A stretch of DNA of 5,643 bases from Chloroflexota bacterium (GTDB taxonomy: Bacteria > Chloroflexota > Anaerolineae > 4572-78). The stretch lies in NCBI GenBank assembly GCA_024278725.1, contig JAJRSQ010000072.1, forward strand, positions 1 through 5,643, in the 5' to 3' direction. Positions 5,309 to 5,643 of this stretch are shown piece after piece. The position numbers and the translations under genes were made by a program. Under the pieces are notes generated by a model. The model had not been told where the DNA came from, ran no database searches, and saw only the letters and a list, made by a program, of their open reading frames with translations. The stretch's first letter is position 1, and every line of letters begins with the position of its first letter.

Positions 5309-5365
5309 GACCTCAGCGTGCTGATCAACCCGGAGGCAGTGGAGGGGATAAAATCGGCGCGGTAG
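5309..5365 (+). pseudogene. Displaced 3' end of an acyl-CoA synthetase gene (direct repeat copy B)
   Basis: Nineteen codons including the stop, reading DLSVLINPEAVEGIKSAR, against DLSALVNPEAVEGIKSAR at the end of the intact gene. Five differences exist, all transitions: three are third-position synonymous changes and two give Ala to Val and Val to Ile. This pattern indicates divergence while under protein-level selection, so the fragment derives from a functional allele or paralogue rather than from a recent copy. Upstream sequence is unrelated, and the fragment has no start of its own. A terminator follows directly, as expected for the original end of the synthetase transcription unit. Confidence 0.88.
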
Positions 5366-5369
5366 AGCG

Positions 5370-5403
5370 AAAAGCACGCCGCAAAATTTGCGGCGTGCTT
5401 TTT
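5370..5403 (+). terminator. Rho-independent terminator
   Basis: The stem AAAGCACGCCGCA (5371-5383) pairs with TGCGGCGTGCTTT (5389-5401), with one further A-T pair (5370/5402), a 5-base loop and a run of five Ts (5399-5403). It ends transcription from the antitoxin side and, in the presumed ancestral arrangement, from the synthetase gene. A-rich bases on the left arm may let it work weakly in the reverse direction for the convergent gene at the right edge. Confidence 0.93.
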
Positions 5404-5519
5404 CGGTTTAGAGAATACCCATCTTCACTGTTTTCTGTACTGATTCTGCTTGCCAAGTTTTGCAAACAAAGCAGGAGTATCATTCGAAAAAGTAATTATC
5501 GTTTAATATCCTACAATGA

Positions 5520-5643
5520 CTATCCTTTTACAACCAGTGGTAAAAACACTTTGAATGCTCTAAATACGCCATACCAAAACCCATTTTGTAAGGTGGCGTT
5601 ACTGTTACCCATTTCTCCCGCAACGGTTTGCCCAACCGTACTC
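5520..5643 (-). CDS. C-terminal end of an exported protein with GQTVAG...GFW and FLPLV tail (partial)
   Basis: A minus-strand frame open from the window edge to TAG at 5520-5522 encodes 40 residues. It begins STVGQTVAGEMGNSN, continues ATLQNGFWYG and ends KVFLPLVVKG. The pattern GQ-x-VAG...(Y/A)-x-L-x-x-GFW is one I recognise from C-terminal regions of large secreted bacterial proteins. A terminal (Y/F)LPL(V/I) with a basic residue is frequent at the ends of extracellular Chloroflexota proteins, where it may serve as a sorting or anchoring tail. The main body lies beyond the window, so the function cannot be given. The gene converges on the toxin-antitoxin operon. The 116 bp between its stop and the terminator hold no gene that I can see. 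Confidence 0.65.
   Translation of the reverse strand, partial: STVGQTVAGEMGNSNATLQNGFWYGVFRAFKVFLPLVVKG

Noticed and set aside
5446..5474. Hairpin CTGCTT / AAGCAG as a terminator for the minus-strand partial gene
   Set aside because: Only six base pairs with a 17-base loop, and no T-run follows on the minus strand.

Overview
The window looks like a piece of a moderately GC-rich bacterial chromosome, most likely from Chloroflexota (Anaerolineae-like). Three things point that way: intergenic tracts built from several families of 7-bp tandem repeats; a partial gene at the right edge whose protein ends in a GFW(Y)-type segment followed by KVFLPLVVKG, a tail I associate with exported Chloroflexota proteins; and a catabolic gene mix of an HSD10-like dehydrogenase and an acyl-CoA synthetase. 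The taxonomic call is inference, not proof.

Layout. Positions 25-132 hold a near-perfect array of 15 copies of AAACGTG. A minus-strand short-chain dehydrogenase of the type-2 3-hydroxyacyl-CoA dehydrogenase (HSD10) type follows at 190-957. A 150-bp divergent spacer made of four kinds of heptamer comes next and runs into the start of a plus-strand ARMT1-like DUF89 metal-dependent phosphatase gene (1108-2346). A 229-bp AT-richer spacer with inverted repeats leads to a 654-residue AMP-forming acyl-CoA synthetase (2576-4540). The synthetase and dehydrogenase could both serve oxidation of short or branched acyl-CoAs, but they are not in one operon and this link is only suggestive.

Downstream of the synthetase is an AT-rich toxin-antitoxin pair: a PIN-domain ribonuclease toxin (4640-5068) overlapping a ribbon-helix-helix antitoxin (5065-5301). 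It has its own near-consensus promoter, whose -10 box lies in a palindrome and whose predicted start of transcription falls at the toxin ATG.

The most notable observation is that the last 19 codons of the synthetase gene, including the stop, occur a second time (5309-5365), 7 bp after the antitoxin stop and 4 bp before a strong intrinsic terminator. The copies match at 52 of 57 positions; all five changes are transitions, and they are synonymous or conservative in the synthetase frame. The toxin-antitoxin module is therefore bracketed by a genuine and a displaced copy of a gene 3' end. This suggests insertion or allele replacement at the end of the synthetase gene, with the original terminator left on the far side.

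The right edge (5520-5643) carries the C-terminal 40 codons of a convergent minus-strand gene.
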